Shown: positions 1 to 7,200 of the stretch, one piece after another
Layout: each line of letters starts with the position of its first letter
How positions within the stretch are numbered: position 1 is the stretch's first letter
From: JBAZDV01 sp041669745
GTDB taxonomy: Archaea; Thermoplasmatota; Thermoplasmata; Methanomassiliicoccales; Methanomethylophilaceae
Assembly (NCBI GenBank): GCA_041669745.1
Contig: JBAYAO010000005.1
Coordinates: 1-34,418, forward strand
Reading direction: 5' to 3'
DNA length: 34,418 nt
The notes under the pieces: generated by a model
Seen by the model: the letters and a program-made list of their open reading frames with translations, nothing else
What the model was told of the DNA's origin: nothing
Databases searched by the model: none
Program-made: the position numbers and the translations under genes

Positions 1-714
1 CTCCATTTTCACCCCGTCCTCTTCCAACGATATAACGGAGACGTCATCTATCGCTATGAGCTCGGAACCCTTGGACGAAGCTACCGTCCTGATGACCTCC
101 AGCGGACCTCCTTTGTTCACAGTGATGACAGGTACCTTTTCCTTGATTATCCCTGCCTTCTCGAAAGCGATCTTCTCGACCGTGTCGCCCAGATAGGCCG
201 TGTGCTCCAGACTGATGTTCGTGATCACGGACACTTCGGGAAGGATCAGATTGGTTGCATCGAACCTTCCGCCCATTCCCACCTCGACGACGGCATATTC
301 CACTTTCATACGGGCGAAATGAAGAAATGCAATCGCCGTTGTGACCTCGAAGAAAGTGCATTGCATACCTTCTCTCTGCATATCATCCACTACCGGGATC
401 ATCCCGTCCATCAACGCACACAGCTCATCGTCGGAGACATTACGTCCCGAGACGGCAATACGTTCATTGAAATCGATAAGATGAGGAGAAGTGTAAAGAC
501 CCGTTCTGATGCCGGATTCCCTCAGAACGGAATCGATCATCGCACATGTGGAACCTTTACCATCCGTTCCCGCCACATGTATCGACCTGAACGAATTTTG
601 CGGATTCCCGACCCTTTTAAGCAGCTCTGTGATGTTTATCAGACCGAGCTTGATACCGTGAACGCTCAACCCGTACAACCATCTGAGTGCATCTTCCTTA
701 TTGATGGATGTCAT
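1..714 (-). CDS. folC: FolC-like folylpolyglutamate/dihydrofolate synthase (Mur ligase family), 3' end outside window
   Basis: The visible 238 codons encode the N-terminal ATPase part of a FolC-type Mur ligase. These enzymes use ATP to join glutamate (or a related group) to a pterin carboxylate in the cytoplasm. The ligase P-loop GTDGKGS lies at residues 49-55 (usual form GTNGKGS), followed by the family block EVGMGGRFDATN and a SLEHTAYLGDT segment, all typical of FolC. The start ATG at 714 lies 17 bases inside the end of the upstream asparagine-synthase-like gene, so the two are translationally coupled. The C-terminal domain lies beyond position 1. The family call is firm; whether the substrate is folate or a methanogen pterin cannot be decided from this fragment. 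Confidence 0.9.
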   Translation of the reverse strand, partial: MTSINKEDALRWLYGLSVHGIKLGLINITELLKRVGNPQNSFRSIHVAGTDGKGSTCAMIDSVLRESGIRTGLYTSPHLIDFNERIAVSGRNVSDDELCALMDGMIPVVDDMQREGMQCTFFEVTTAIAFLHFARMKVEYAVVEVGMGGRFDATNLILPEVSVITNISLEHTAYLGDTVEKIAFEKAGIIKEKVPVITVNKGGPLEVIRTVASSKGSELIAIDDVSVISLEEDGVKME

Positions 715-1483
715 TGCATGTCCCTGCAATAAATTCGCTGACCGTGATGCCTTTTTTCTTGGCTATCTTCCTGAAAAGACTCATAGCACCAGATCCGTAT
801 TGGGCTGCCTTCTTCTTCTTTGCGGCGATCTCGGGCTGACCTATCATCTCCGCGACCTTCCTGAGAGTCTCTTTCCTGATCTCGCCCGGAACCAGGTCCT
901 TCATATCCATGGTCTTGACGACATCGATGACCCTTTTATCGAGATACGGATACAGAATCGTCTTACCGAAATGCTCGGAGACCGAACGTTCATGCGACAG
1001 TGTATCTGTCAGCAAACTGATCATGTCCGCTTCCATCTGATCCCTGAGAGCATCTTCCGACAGACCGATGTACTTTGAGTATCCGGCAAACAGTTCATCG
1101 GCGCCCTGTCCGCCGATTATGTACTTCTCCCCTATGTTCTTCGAGACGTAGAACAAGGGTATCTCGAAAGACAGCGTAATGGGATTGTCCGTACCTGAGA
1201 CCTCTATCATCTCTCTGATATTGGTCTCCAGATTATCCTTCGATATCAGGATGTGCTCCCACGGAAGACCGAGGATCTCCGCCAGTTCCCTTGAGGCGAT
1301 GACATCGTACGCATCCTCAACTCCGGCCGTGTACAGTCTTACAGACCTTGCGTATTCCTTTGTCATCGCAGCCACTATCCCGCTGTCCAAACCGCCTGAG
1401 AAGGCAACTGCGACATCCTTCCCCTCAACCATCCCCCTGATGGTCTCCTTCATTACGGACGTAAGTTCCGCAGAAATATCCAT
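698..1483 (-). CDS. Asparagine-synthase-like ATP pyrophosphatase (no glutaminase domain)
   Basis: This is a 261-residue protein matching only the C-terminal synthetase half of asparagine synthase. The PP-loop SGGLDS is at residues 29-34 and the second family motif GQGADELFAGY lies mid-protein. Such domains adenylate a carboxylate and pass it to an amine. The N-terminal Cys-glutaminase domain of AsnB is absent, so it would use free ammonia or another amine, or a partner subunit. It overlaps the start of the FolC-like gene by 17 bases, which hints at amidation of a related metabolite, but that is inference. A TATA element on the minus strand (1507-1515) is centred 28 bases before the ATG, consistent with a leaderless transcript. 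True asparagine synthesis is possible but unproven. Confidence 0.8.
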   Translation of the reverse strand: MDISAELTSVMKETIRGMVEGKDVAVAFSGGLDSGIVAAMTKEYARSVRLYTAGVEDAYDVIASRELAEILGLPWEHILISKDNLETNIREMIEVSGTDNPITLSFEIPLFYVSKNIGEKYIIGGQGADELFAGYSKYIGLSEDALRDQMEADMISLLTDTLSHERSVSEHFGKTILYPYLDKRVIDVVKTMDMKDLVPGEIRKETLRKVAEMIGQPEIAAKKKKAAQYGSGAMSLFRKIAKKKGITVSEFIAGTCNDIHQ

Positions 1484-1506
1484 GGGGGTAAATTATGTCT
1501 ATTCCC

Positions 1507-1591
1507 TATTTATAATGAGGTTCCGTCGGATGTGTCCTGAAACTGTGTATCTTTTGCCCTGTCTAGAATCCAGGACACCGCAACCATTAAA
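1507..1591. promoter_or_regulatory. Divergent promoter region with a spaced inverted repeat
   Basis: The region between the asparagine-synthase-like gene and the NikR-like gene has a minus-strand TATA (1507-1515) and a plus-strand TATA-like CATTAAAC (about 1584-1591), each about 27 bases from its start codon. Between them is a perfect 8-base inverted repeat, GTGTCCTG (1532-1539) and CAGGACAC (1571-1578), with a 31-base spacer. NikR proteins bind two half-sites separated by a spacer, so this is a candidate operator for the adjacent NikR-like protein. The half-site sequence and spacing differ from the bacterial NikR operator (GTATGA-N16-TCATAC). Confidence 0.5.
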
Positions 1592-1614
1592 CCGCATCTC
1601 CCTTTATCATTCCA

Positions 1615-2049
1615 ATGATGGACAGAGTCACACGTATCGGTGTATCACTTGAACCAGAGCTTCTGAAAGAATTCGACGAAGCCATTTCCAAAAAGGAATA
1701 TGCCAGCCGTTCGGAGGCAATTCGCGATCTTGTGAGGGACTCCCTTGCCGAAAACGAATGGAAGAATGGGGATTGTTACGTGACGGGCACCGTCATCGTG
1801 ATCTATGATCAGAACACCAGCAACGTCATGGAACGACTTTCTGCGGTCAAACAGAGGAACAAAGATAACATCTCTGTGTCATTCCAATCCGACGTTGGAA
1901 ACGACAAGATAGCGGAGATCATAATAGTCAACGGAAAACTGAAGGAACTCAAGGCCTTTTCAAATGAGGCCGCATCCATAAAAGGAGTGCTCAAGGGAAA
2001 ATTGACTATGGTCGCCCCATCCACGTACAAATCACATCATATCGAATAA
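1615..2049 (+). CDS. NikR-like CopG/ribbon-helix-helix regulator lacking nickel ligands
   Basis: The 144-residue protein has the full NikR layout. An N-terminal ribbon-helix-helix (residues 4-46, VTRIGVSLEPELLKEFD, then SRSEAIRDLVRDSL) is followed by a C-terminal ACT-like effector domain. Aligned by eye to E. coli and Pyrococcus NikR, the four high-affinity nickel ligands (His76, His87, His89, Cys95 of E. coli) fall on Gln80, Gln91, Asp93 and Ile99. It therefore probably does not sense nickel in the known way, and may sense another metal or ligand. The ATG at 1615 (or 1618) sits about 27 bases after a TATA-like element. The broken DUF2284 gene follows after one base, so they were one transcription unit. 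Length is normal for NikR. Confidence 0.85.
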   Translation: MMDRVTRIGVSLEPELLKEFDEAISKKEYASRSEAIRDLVRDSLAENEWKNGDCYVTGTVIVIYDQNTSNVMERLSAVKQRNKDNISVSFQSDVGNDKIAEIIIVNGKLKELKAFSNEAASIKGVLKGKLTMVAPSTYKSHHIE

Positions 2050-2050
2050 G

Positions 2051-2576
2051 ATGAGCAGAAGGATGCCGTTAGATGAGATAATGAACTTCATAAGGCACGA
2101 TAGGAACATCGCGCTCTATGAGGATCCTTCCGTTCCCTAGATAACGATCGAAGATGCATGTGCCGGCAGGGAACTGTGCAGAGAGGATAAATGTGGCTTA
2201 TACGGAAAGAACGGTACGTGTCCTCCTGCAGTCGGCACTCCCGAGGAATGTCTTGAAAAACTTCACAGATACGGATACACGACAATGTTGGTACGGACGA
2301 TAGAGTACGTCGATACCGATGATGAAGAACAAACATTCCCCTTGACCTCCGTATTTCAAAACACCTGCAGGATGATCATGCATATTGTGTGAGAACTGCG
2401 AAAACCCTGACGGGAAAAACTGCAGACGTCCTGAATTCCAGGTCCCTCCGATGAGTGGATTCGGTATAAATATCAGAGAATACGCAGAGAAAACGAATCT
2501 AGGATTCTCATTCGAGAAGAACAGTATGATCCCTTGTAGGATATTCTTGTTCAATGACGGCAAGACGTTATCATGA
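2051..2576 (+). pseudogene. Broken DUF2284 (predicted metal-binding) gene
   Basis: Starting one base after the NikR-like stop, the reading frame gives 29 codons, then TAG at 2138-2140. It continues with clear DUF2284 sequence, including the Cys motif LCREDKCGLYGKNGTCPP. That frame ends at a TGA near 2390. The family's C-terminal Cys cluster (CENCENPDGKNCRRPE and the SGFGINIREYA block) then resumes in another frame and ends at 2576. Between the halves the usual spacer of several tens of residues is shortened, so a deletion plus frameshift has occurred in addition to the in-frame TAG. DUF2284 proteins are small Cys-rich predicted metal binders of unknown function. Gene decay beside a nickel-blind NikR fits loss of a metal-related function, but this is inference. 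Confidence 0.75.
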
Positions 2577-3119
2577 CACATTGAACCCGACCACTATAGT
2601 GGATGTCTTGTTGGACGAACCCACACCGAAGTGGTTCTTCATCATGATATCCGAGGTCGTCGCAGGTGAAGAGAATATCGCATCCTTGCAACCGTCCTTC
2701 TCGTTCAATGCAGAATATCTGCATGGAGGGAGTACGAATCTCTCCGTTCCGTCGGTGTTCGAATCCGCAAATATTACAAAATCGTCAGATATCCAAATGA
2801 CGTCTTTCCTTTCGGAGTATTCTTCCATCATATCCTCCGAAACGGCTGTACCTACGATCTCATCGGAAGAGTTCACCATGATGATGACGGGTGTTCCTTT
2901 CGGTTCCTCGAAAGACCCGTTGCTGTATACGACACATATTCTATACTCTCTGCCCATAACCTCTTCAAAGCCGACGTTCTGGACATCCATCCCCGTAATG
3001 GAGATCACACTTCTCTCCTCCATGAGAATTCTTTTCGAGAGATCATCATCCATAACGAAGGCGCCGATAACGCCTTTAGTGCTGCTCAGGATGTCCACGA
3101 CCCTCTCAACGGGATCCAT
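2571..3119 (-). CDS. Hypothetical acidic protein, 182 residues
   Basis: I do not recognise this family. The protein is acidic and soluble, with no signal peptide or membrane segment. It begins DPVERVVDILSSTKGVIGAFVMDDD, which resembles the start of small roadblock/LC7-like or profilin-like sensor domains (helix followed by a strand with GVIGAFVMDD), but the rest gives no firm match. A minus-strand TATA-like stretch (TATATATT, about 3148-3158) lies about 34 bases upstream of the ATG and leaves a leader of a few bases. The gene ends against the broken DUF2284 gene, overlapping it by six bases in convergent orientation. The reading frame is well supported by its length and by the promoter; the function is unknown. 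Confidence 0.6.
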   Translation of the reverse strand: MDPVERVVDILSSTKGVIGAFVMDDDLSKRILMEERSVISITGMDVQNVGFEEVMGREYRICVVYSNGSFEEPKGTPVIIMVNSSDEIVGTAVSEDMMEEYSERKDVIWISDDFVIFADSNTDGTERFVLPPCRYSALNEKDGCKDAIFSSPATTSDIMMKNHFGVGSSNKTSTIVVGFNVS

Positions 3120-3177
3120 GTTACCCTGTAGTGACGGCTGGGTTGAAATATATAGCTGCTAGATGTCGTACCTAACA

Positions 3178-3188
3178 TTATTAATAAA
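3178..3188 (+). promoter_or_regulatory. TATA box of topA
   Basis: The AT stretch TTATTAATAAA is centred about 27 bases before the ATG at 3211, the spacing expected for a leaderless archaeal transcript. This supports the ATG at 3211 over a TTG at 3202. Confidence 0.5.
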
Positions 3189-3210
3189 GGATAGAAGTTG
3201 ATTGCCACCG

Positions 3211-5478
3211 ATGAGAAAACTCATAATCACGGAGAAGGCCAATGCTGCAAGGAGGATATCGACGATCCTTTCCGATGGCAAAACCCACTCGCAGAACCTT
3301 AACGGCGCAAGCGTCATCTCCTTCACCGCAGGCGGTGATGATTACAATGTTATCAGCCTGAGAGGACATATCATAGAACTGGACTACCCTCCTGAGTTCA
3401 ACGATTGGAGTGCCGGTTCACCGGTAGATCTTGTCTATGCATCACAGATAAAGACCGTGCGTGTTGTGAGTATACTTAACGCGATAAAGGAATATTCGAA
3501 CGACGCCGATGAGATAATAATCGCGACCGACTTCGACAGGGAAGGGGAGCTCATCGGTCTTGAGACCATAAAGGCCGTTCAGACCGACATGTCCAGGGTG
3601 AAAAGGGCAAGATTCAGCGCATTGACGAAAGGTGAGGTCGAGTCTGCATTTGCCAACCTCACCCTGCCCGACGAAAAATTAGCCAATGCCGCGGAGGCAA
3701 GACAGATCATAGACCTCTCCTGGGGTGCTGTTCTCACAAGACTCATCTCACTCTCGTCCGGCCAGGTAGGGAAGAATTTCATGTCCGTCGGCAGAGTCCA
3801 GAGCCCTACGCTGAAACTGCTCGTTGACCGGAACGAGGAGATCACAAGTTTCATACCCGTTCCATATTGGAAAATCATCGGTAAATTCGGAATGCTCGCG
3901 TTCAGAGGAGAACATACGTCCAATCCGTTCTGGAAGAAGGAAGAAGCGGATGCTGCAATGGTCAGATGCTCAGAGTCCAAAACAGGAAGGATCACTTCGT
4001 ACGATGTTTCGATGAAGGAGGAATACAGGCCCCCACCTTTTGACACGACGATGATGCAGGTGGAAGCCAACAAGATCGGCATCCCCCCCGGGGCGGCCAT
4101 GAAACTCGCCGAGGACCTATACACGGGCGGATATATCTCGTACCCCCGTACGGAGAACACGGAATACCCGCGAAGTCTCGGATTACGGTCGATATTGGAG
4201 AAACTCAAAGAGTCGGATTTCAAGGCGGAGGCGACAGAGATCCTCGCCCAACAGACGATATCCCCTTCGAGAGGCAAGAGAAGAACGACTGACCATCCGC
4301 CTATTTATCCGACGGCAGGTGCAAAATCGGACAAGATAAAGGGCGACAAATGGAAACTCTACGAATTGATAGTGAGAAGATTCCTGGCCACCCTCGGCCC
4401 CAACGCAGAGGCAGAGATCACAAAGTGCACAATCGATGTCAACAGTGAACCGTTCTCGGCCGAAGGATATGTCCTGAAGAAAGAGGGTTGGAAGAAATAC
4501 TACAAAAAGTACCTCTCCTACGGCGACACATATATCCCCAAACTGACTGTGGATTCCGAAATAGACGTAAGGTCCATTTCTCTCGATGCAACTGAGACGA
4601 GACCGCCTTACAGATACAACCAGGGTTCGCTGATCCAGGAAATGGACCGTCTTAACCTGGGGACCAAGAGTACAAGGCACGACATAATCGGTAAATTGTA
4701 TTCCAGAAATTACGTTCAGGGGAACTACATGGTCCCCACCGCAAGCGGTGTGGCTCTCACCAAATCCCTGGAGAAACACGGTGGAGGTATTGCAGAACCC
4801 GAAATGACCGCAAAGCTCGAACAGGACATGATGAAGATCGGCAGCGGTGAAAGGACGCTCGACGATGTGGTCGAGGAATCACAGGACATGCTCCATAATG
4901 CCGCAACGAAGATAGTAGAGGAGAAAGAGGCTATCGGCGATGAGATCAGGGCCGCATTGAGAAAACAGCAATTTATCGGTATATGTCCGAAATGCGGCAA
5001 CAACATGACGATCAAGAAATCAAAGAATGGGAACTTCATCGGATGCGACGGCTACCCCGACTGCTCATGCGCCTATCCACTCCCGAGAGGCGCACTGATC
5101 CAAACCCAGGATACATCTTGCGAAGTTTGCGGTCTGCCCCAGCTCAAGGTGATACGAAAGGGTTCGCCACCCCAGATCTGCTGTATAGATCCGAAGTGCA
5201 GCAGCAACACGACAAAAACGAACCTGGGTACATGTCCTACATGCGGTAAGGGAAACATAAGGATAATGTTCTCGAGAGCCGGAAAACGCTTTGCAGGATG
5301 TTCCGAATGGCCGGCGTGCACCCAAACGTATCCTCTGAGGCCCAGAGGACTCATCCAGCCCACCGGCAGGTCCTGTGAACTCTGCGGCGCGCCTATAATA
5401 CTCCTGGGCAGCACCGAATCGTGTATAAACACCGAATGCCCCGGTAAAAAGACTAAAAGACTTTCGAAGAAGGAATGA
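3211..5478 (+). CDS. topA: DNA topoisomerase I (type IA)
   Basis: The 755-residue enzyme relaxes negatively supercoiled DNA through a transient 5'-phosphotyrosine break. The N-terminal Toprim domain shows LIITEKANAARRI and the acidic triad DFDREGE (about residues 107-112). The catalytic Tyr is in GGYISYPRTEN (about residue 311). From about residue 590 the C-terminus carries four Cys4 zinc ribbons in two alternating types (CPKCG...C...C, CEVCG...C...C, CPTCG...C...C, CELCG...C...C). This resembles a duplicated pair, each followed by a PLxPRGLIQ-type linker. No helicase domain is present, so it is not reverse gyrase. The ATG at 3211 is preferred to an upstream TTG because of the TATA spacing. 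It converges with the Cys/His-tail gene, ending one base before that gene's stop. Confidence 0.95.
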   Translation: MRKLIITEKANAARRISTILSDGKTHSQNLNGASVISFTAGGDDYNVISLRGHIIELDYPPEFNDWSAGSPVDLVYASQIKTVRVVSILNAIKEYSNDADEIIIATDFDREGELIGLETIKAVQTDMSRVKRARFSALTKGEVESAFANLTLPDEKLANAAEARQIIDLSWGAVLTRLISLSSGQVGKNFMSVGRVQSPTLKLLVDRNEEITSFIPVPYWKIIGKFGMLAFRGEHTSNPFWKKEEADAAMVRCSESKTGRITSYDVSMKEEYRPPPFDTTMMQVEANKIGIPPGAAMKLAEDLYTGGYISYPRTENTEYPRSLGLRSILEKLKESDFKAEATEILAQQTISPSRGKRRTTDHPPIYPTAGAKSDKIKGDKWKLYELIVRRFLATLGPNAEAEITKCTIDVNSEPFSAEGYVLKKEGWKKYYKKYLSYGDTYIPKLTVDSEIDVRSISLDATETRPPYRYNQGSLIQEMDRLNLGTKSTRHDIIGKLYSRNYVQGNYMVPTASGVALTKSLEKHGGGIAEPEMTAKLEQDMMKIGSGERTLDDVVEESQDMLHNAATKIVEEKEAIGDEIRAALRKQQFIGICPKCGNNMTIKKSKNGNFIGCDGYPDCSCAYPLPRGALIQTQDTSCEVCGLPQLKVIRKGSPPQICCIDPKCSSNTTKTNLGTCPTCGKGNIRIMFSRAGKRFAGCSEWPACTQTYPLRPRGLIQPTGRSCELCGAPIILLGSTESCINTECPGKKTKRLSKKE

Positions 5479-5937
5479 TCAATCGAGTCTGATAACCGTC
5501 CTGTGCGTCGGATCGGTGCAATTCGGATCTTTGCAATGCGGATCGGTACACCCTGCATCCCCCGTCTTGGTTACCTTTTTCTTTCCCGGGATCTTCTTTA
5601 CTGCGGAATCTATCACAGTGCACATATGACTGTATCCTATCCCGTAGACTATGACGTTCATGATCGACCTGTAGCCTTTGACAGGTGAGCCAAATTCGGA
5701 CCTAGAACGTACCTTACCGTCATCCGTCGTACATGATACGGAGAGCATTCCGTCGTATGTCGTGAAATTCGCTTTGATATGACCTATCATCCCAACGCCA
5801 GATGACGTACATCCTACCGCTATCTCCGAAATGACGCCGGAAAATAGACGGTTGGCCTCCACAGCAGACATCCCGCCGAGATCGCCGACGATCTCTATGA
5901 CCGCCAGCGTCGGAATGAATTCCGCGTCCTGGGTCAT
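5479..5937 (-). CDS. Uncharacterised protein with C-terminal Cys/His metal-binding tail, partner of the G3E GTPase
   Basis: I do not recognise the first 120 residues, which look like a compact alpha/beta domain (small residues in VGCTSSGVGMIGHIKANF, no membrane segment). The C-terminus is a basic linker (KKIPGKKKVTK) followed by a repeat-like tail, CTDPHCKDPNCTDPTH at residues 130-145. It places Cys130, His134, Cys135, Cys140 and His145 in a repeated (C/H)xDPx pattern that should bind a metal such as zinc, nickel or cobalt. The start codon overlaps the stop of the upstream GTPase (ATGA), so the two are translationally coupled. The natural inference is that this is the GTPase's client or an accessory metal carrier. 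Function is not established. Confidence 0.75.
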   Translation of the reverse strand: MTQDAEFIPTLAVIEIVGDLGGMSAVEANRLFSGVISEIAVGCTSSGVGMIGHIKANFTTYDGMLSVSCTTDDGKVRSRSEFGSPVKGYRSIMNVIVYGIGYSHMCTVIDSAVKKIPGKKKVTKTGDAGCTDPHCKDPNCTDPTHRTVIRLD

Positions 5938-6524
5938 CTCATTACCTCTTCCACATTCTCCAATCCGACACCTTTATCGGCCTGTATCTGTTTTATTCTG
6001 CCTTCGTATGAAAATGCCCTTATGCATTGCTCTATCTCTTTCAGGTCCTTCACCGAAACGGTGTCGACCTTGTTCAGAAGGACAACATCGGCGACCTTCA
6101 GTTGATTCTTCAACGGTCTCTCGAACATCTTCTTCATCTTGAGGAATCTCTCCGCATCGATAACTATCAACGTCTTTACGGAATCGATCCTCAATCCGGA
6201 CACGTCTTTAACCGAATTTATGATGAACTCCGGATCCGCGATCCCCGTAGGTTCGATTATCGCGATATCGGGTGAGAAATTAACCTGCAACATTCTGAGA
6301 TCATCGATAAGTCCCGCTTTCAGAGTGCAACATATGCACCCTCCCTTCAGTTCCCTCACTTCCATGCCGTTACGACGAACGATCTCACTGTCTACGCCCA
6401 AGGCACCGAAGTCATTCTCTATTATGACGATCTTGCGACCGCTTTCTGCCAGAGGGCCGGCCAATTTCAATATGACCGAAGTCTTGCCGACACCCAGCAT
6501 TCCTGAAACGATAATTAGATGCAT
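5934..6524 (-). CDS. G3E-family GTPase, COG0523/CobW-like metallochaperone without C-terminal domain
   Basis: This 196-residue GTPase belongs to the SIMIBI G3E group (CobW, HypB, UreG), which couples GTP hydrolysis to metal delivery. Visible motifs are the P-loop GMLGVGKT (residues 8-15), ENDFGALGVD, the CxCC metal motif in GGCICC (Cys63, Cys65, Cys66), EPTG (91-94) and the guanine-specificity NKVD (151-154). CxCC and the END motif place it closest to COG0523. Most COG0523 proteins exceed 300 residues and carry a CobW_C domain; here only the GTPase domain is present. It is followed through an ATGA overlap by a protein with a Cys/His tail. Which metal and client it serves cannot be read from sequence. 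Confidence 0.9.
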   Translation of the reverse strand: MHLIIVSGMLGVGKTSVILKLAGPLAESGRKIVIIENDFGALGVDSEIVRRNGMEVRELKGGCICCTLKAGLIDDLRMLQVNFSPDIAIIEPTGIADPEFIINSVKDVSGLRIDSVKTLIVIDAERFLKMKKMFERPLKNQLKVADVVLLNKVDTVSVKDLKEIEQCIRAFSYEGRIKQIQADKGVGLENVEEVMR

Positions 6525-6559
6525 TCTGCTTCCGACATTGGTCTCTGAGTATTAATAGG

Positions 6560-6886
6560 TTAGAAATCCACCTCAGCATCGCCATCGAAAACTGCATTCA
6601 GCTCGTCTATCTCTCTTGCAATGCGCTGGTTGCGGCAGACCGGACACTCGATCTCTTTGCCCAAACTTATTTTCAGATTCACATGTGCGGAATCGAGACT
6701 TATTATGCGCCCGCATCTGCAGTACGCCTTCTTCGTCCTGCCGATACCTTTGAAGTTGAGCACCGTATTGCAAAATACAGACGAATCCTGCGTAGCACAT
6801 GCTGTTTGCATCTTGTCAACAACTCCATTCCAACCGAAGCGATCTGGTGCAAAACCCTCCGAAGAATCAACCGGAGCCCCCACCAT
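6560..6886 (-). CDS. Small zinc-ribbon protein of unknown function
   Basis: The 108-residue product carries two CxC/CxxC pairs, YCRCG and ECPVC, about 25 residues apart, forming a probable zinc ribbon. Two further Cys lie before them (TACATQ, VFCNTV). The C-terminus is a short acidic helix (REIDELNAVFDGDAEVDF). I do not recognise the family. The ATG at 6886 follows a minus-strand TATA-like CTTATATTG (about 6923-6931), and a stronger TATATAAAC lies at about 6970-6978. An internal ATG (MQTACATQ) is an alternative start. The gene sits 35 bases upstream of the G3E GTPase in the same direction, so they may share a transcript. Confidence 0.6.
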   Translation of the reverse strand: MVGAPVDSSEGFAPDRFGWNGVVDKMQTACATQDSSVFCNTVLNFKGIGRTKKAYCRCGRIISLDSAHVNLKISLGKEIECPVCRNQRIAREIDELNAVFDGDAEVDF

Positions 6887-6970
6887 CCTACACCAGACAT
6901 CATAATCAGACGGCTCAATATAAGCCTATCCGTAACGCCGCTAATGAAACGATGTTAACGTTTTTTTGAG

Positions 6971-6978
6971 TTTATATA
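6971..6978 (+). promoter_or_regulatory. TATA-like element before the structured segment
   Basis: TTTATATA is centred about 22-27 bases before 6997-7001, so a plus-strand transcript would start within the first arm of the helix described in the next entry. No protein gene follows on the plus strand. The same AT block read on the minus strand could also serve the zinc-ribbon gene. Confidence 0.35.
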
Positions 6979-6993
6979 CCGTCAGGAAAAGCT

Positions 6994-7129
6994 ATCCGAA
7001 AGGCAGGACTAACAGGCATACTGGATGTACTAAACGACGTTACTTAAGATGCCTTCGAATCTTCTCCGTCCAACGGGGAAACCGCCACACTTTTCGGATT
7101 ACTGTGAACGGTTTATTCCTTGGGGAATA
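6994..7129 (+). ncRNA. Candidate structured small RNA (unrecognised family)
   Basis: This 314-base gap between the zinc-ribbon gene and pncB has no convincing ORF but several nested helices. ATCCGAAAGG (6994-7003) pairs with 7090-7099 over 10 bp, including one G-U. Inside it, AGGCAT (7014-7019) pairs with ATGCCT (7049-7054). TTCTCCGT (7062-7069) pairs with ACGGGGAA (7073-7080) around a 3-base loop with one U-G. Just outside, TATTCC (7114-7119) pairs with GGAATA (7124-7129) around TTGG. Both wobble pairs are lost if the complementary strand is transcribed, which favours the plus strand. It matches no SRP, RNase P, tRNA or riboswitch consensus that I can recall. Alternatively it is an untranslated region or chance folding. 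Confidence 0.35.
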
Positions 7130-7200
7130 TAATTTGCTAAAAATATTTTCCATCGGAAATCATGGGGTTCGGAACAGTTAAAGACAACCGTCCCCCATAC

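Noticed and set aside
202..732. Open frame of 176 codons on the plus strand
   Set aside because: It lies opposite the FolC-like gene, which has all family motifs; the plus-strand product has no recognisable features.
2138..2140. TAG as a pyrrolysine codon in a live DUF2284 gene
   Set aside because: The family's C-terminal half lies in another frame and the middle is shortened, so the gene is broken whatever the TAG means.
6981..7090. SRP RNA, RNase P RNA or cobalamin riboswitch
   Set aside because: Short look-alike strings (GTCAGG, CCGCCAC) are present, but the conserved cores of these RNAs are not, and no gene follows on that strand.
6966..7181. 71-codon plus-strand ORF in the gap before pncB
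   Set aside because: The translation is basic and low in coding character, and the nested helices explain the segment better.
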